From: Apostichopus japonicus
Taxonomy: Eukaryota; Echinodermata; Holothuroidea; Aspidochirotida; Stichopodidae
Assembly (NCBI RefSeq): GCF_037975245.1
Contig: NC_092575.1
Span: 19,053,841 to 19,117,840, forward strand
Direction of reading: 5' to 3'
DNA: 64,000 nt
How positions within the stretch are numbered: the stretch's first letter is position 1; the number at the start of each line of letters is the position of its first letter. Below, piece by piece: positions 63,445-64,000 of this stretch. The translations under genes and the position numbers were made by a program. The notes beneath the pieces are model-generated. The model searched no databases and was not told where the DNA came from. It saw only the letters and a list, made by a program, of their open reading frames with translations.

Positions 63445-63900
63445 ATTAAGAAAGGAATTTAAACCAGTGACCTCTGGGTTACAAGCCCGGTCAGTGGCGG
63501 AGCGTCCATACAGTCAGGGAGGGGCGGATGCCCCCCCCTGACGGACTCAAATGGACTGCTGGCGCCCTTTTCAGCTTTTTACCACTTTTTACTTATTCGC
63601 GATTATTGACTTTTTCATTGCGCTCTCATCAACCTATCGACATTTGTCACATTTTGTTGGCGATGACACCTATTTATTCTTTGTTTATCTGCAAATTAGC
63701 AAGGCCCGGAAAGGGTCATTTCTGGCAATCTAGGGAGAATCTTTACTCAAAAAGTTTTTGTACACTCCGCGCCAACCTGTGGTGGCGCTCTGCTTAGATA
63801 GTGTCAAAAGCGCCCCTACAGACCATTCTCGCCCCCCCCGACCAATACCCCTAGCTCCACCACTGAGCCCCGTGCCCGACCAACTGAGCTATCCAGCCCT
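63445..63900 (-). pseudogene. tRNA-Thr-like sequence split by a hAT element
   Basis: Minus-strand GGCTGGATAGCTCAGTTGG (63899-63881, A-box) and GGGCACGGGGCT lie right of copy G. Left of it are CTTGTAACC, AGAGGTCACTGG and TTTAAATTCC, equivalent to the anticodon loop (TGT) and T-arm. Removing the insertion and one target copy restores an anticodon arm. The T-arm is degenerate, so this is a pseudogene or SINE head rather than a working tRNA. Confidence 0.6.
63492..63865. mobile_element. Non-autonomous hAT element, family 3 (copy G) inserted in a tRNA-like sequence
   Basis: A 374-bp element in inverse orientation to copy F, with ends CAGTGGCGGAGC and the inverse of CAGTGGTGGAGC. Flanking octamers AGCCCGGT (63484-63491) and AGCCCCGT (63866-63873) match at 7 of 8 positions. 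It splits a tRNA-Thr-like sequence. Confidence 0.87.
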
Positions 63901-64000
63901 CCTATATGCCCATTTCATTTCTGGGGGGGGGGGGGAATGGAAGCCACTGTACCTTGCTTAATATTTTGTTACCAGGGATCAACGTTCAAGTTTCAATGGA

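Overview
This is eukaryotic DNA from an invertebrate animal genome. It is AT-rich, its genes are split by GT-AG introns, and it is full of short interspersed repeats. The two genes recognised (a ciliary NEK8-type kinase and an NR1-like nuclear receptor) and the tRNA-headed SINEs suggest a marine invertebrate, possibly an echinoderm; the species cannot be fixed from the sequence. Nothing prokaryotic (operons, CRISPR arrays, insertion sequences) is present.

Genes. Bases 427-11898 (minus) hold eleven in-phase exons of a NEK8 orthologue: an N-terminal NEK kinase domain followed by RCC1 (beta-propeller) repeats. The 3' end of the gene lies beyond base 1. Bases 15794-20266 (minus) hold six in-phase exons of a complete 398-residue nuclear receptor, with a two-zinc-finger DNA-binding domain and a ligand-binding domain ending in an AF-2-like helix 12. 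A possible third minus-strand gene is represented by an orphan last exon (56786-56945) and an orphan first exon (58175-58298); neither is recognised. The remaining 40 kb or so has no gene I can support.

Mobile DNA. (1) Non-autonomous hAT elements: eight well-delimited copies in four end-sequence families. All have CA-starting terminal inverted repeats, and most have 8-bp target duplications. Three of the four families share an internal hairpin-forming core. (2) A frameshifted jockey/CR1-like reverse transcriptase relic at about 37.16-39.67 kb, split by two hAT insertions, one of which is itself split by a third. (3) Four kinds of tRNA-derived SINE. One copy (42296-42483) is fused at its 5' end to a U2 snRNA-like sequence and is flanked by a 17-bp target duplication. 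(4) Two Penelope-type tail fragments carrying a hammerhead-ribozyme-like motif. (5) A fold-back element at 31.5-31.95 kb. (6) Minisatellites and microsatellites.

The two genes show no functional coupling beyond lying in the same orientation about 3.9 kb apart. The more unusual content is in the retroposon and transposon layers, especially the U2-headed SINE, the core shared by hAT families with different ends, and the dated stack of nested insertions.
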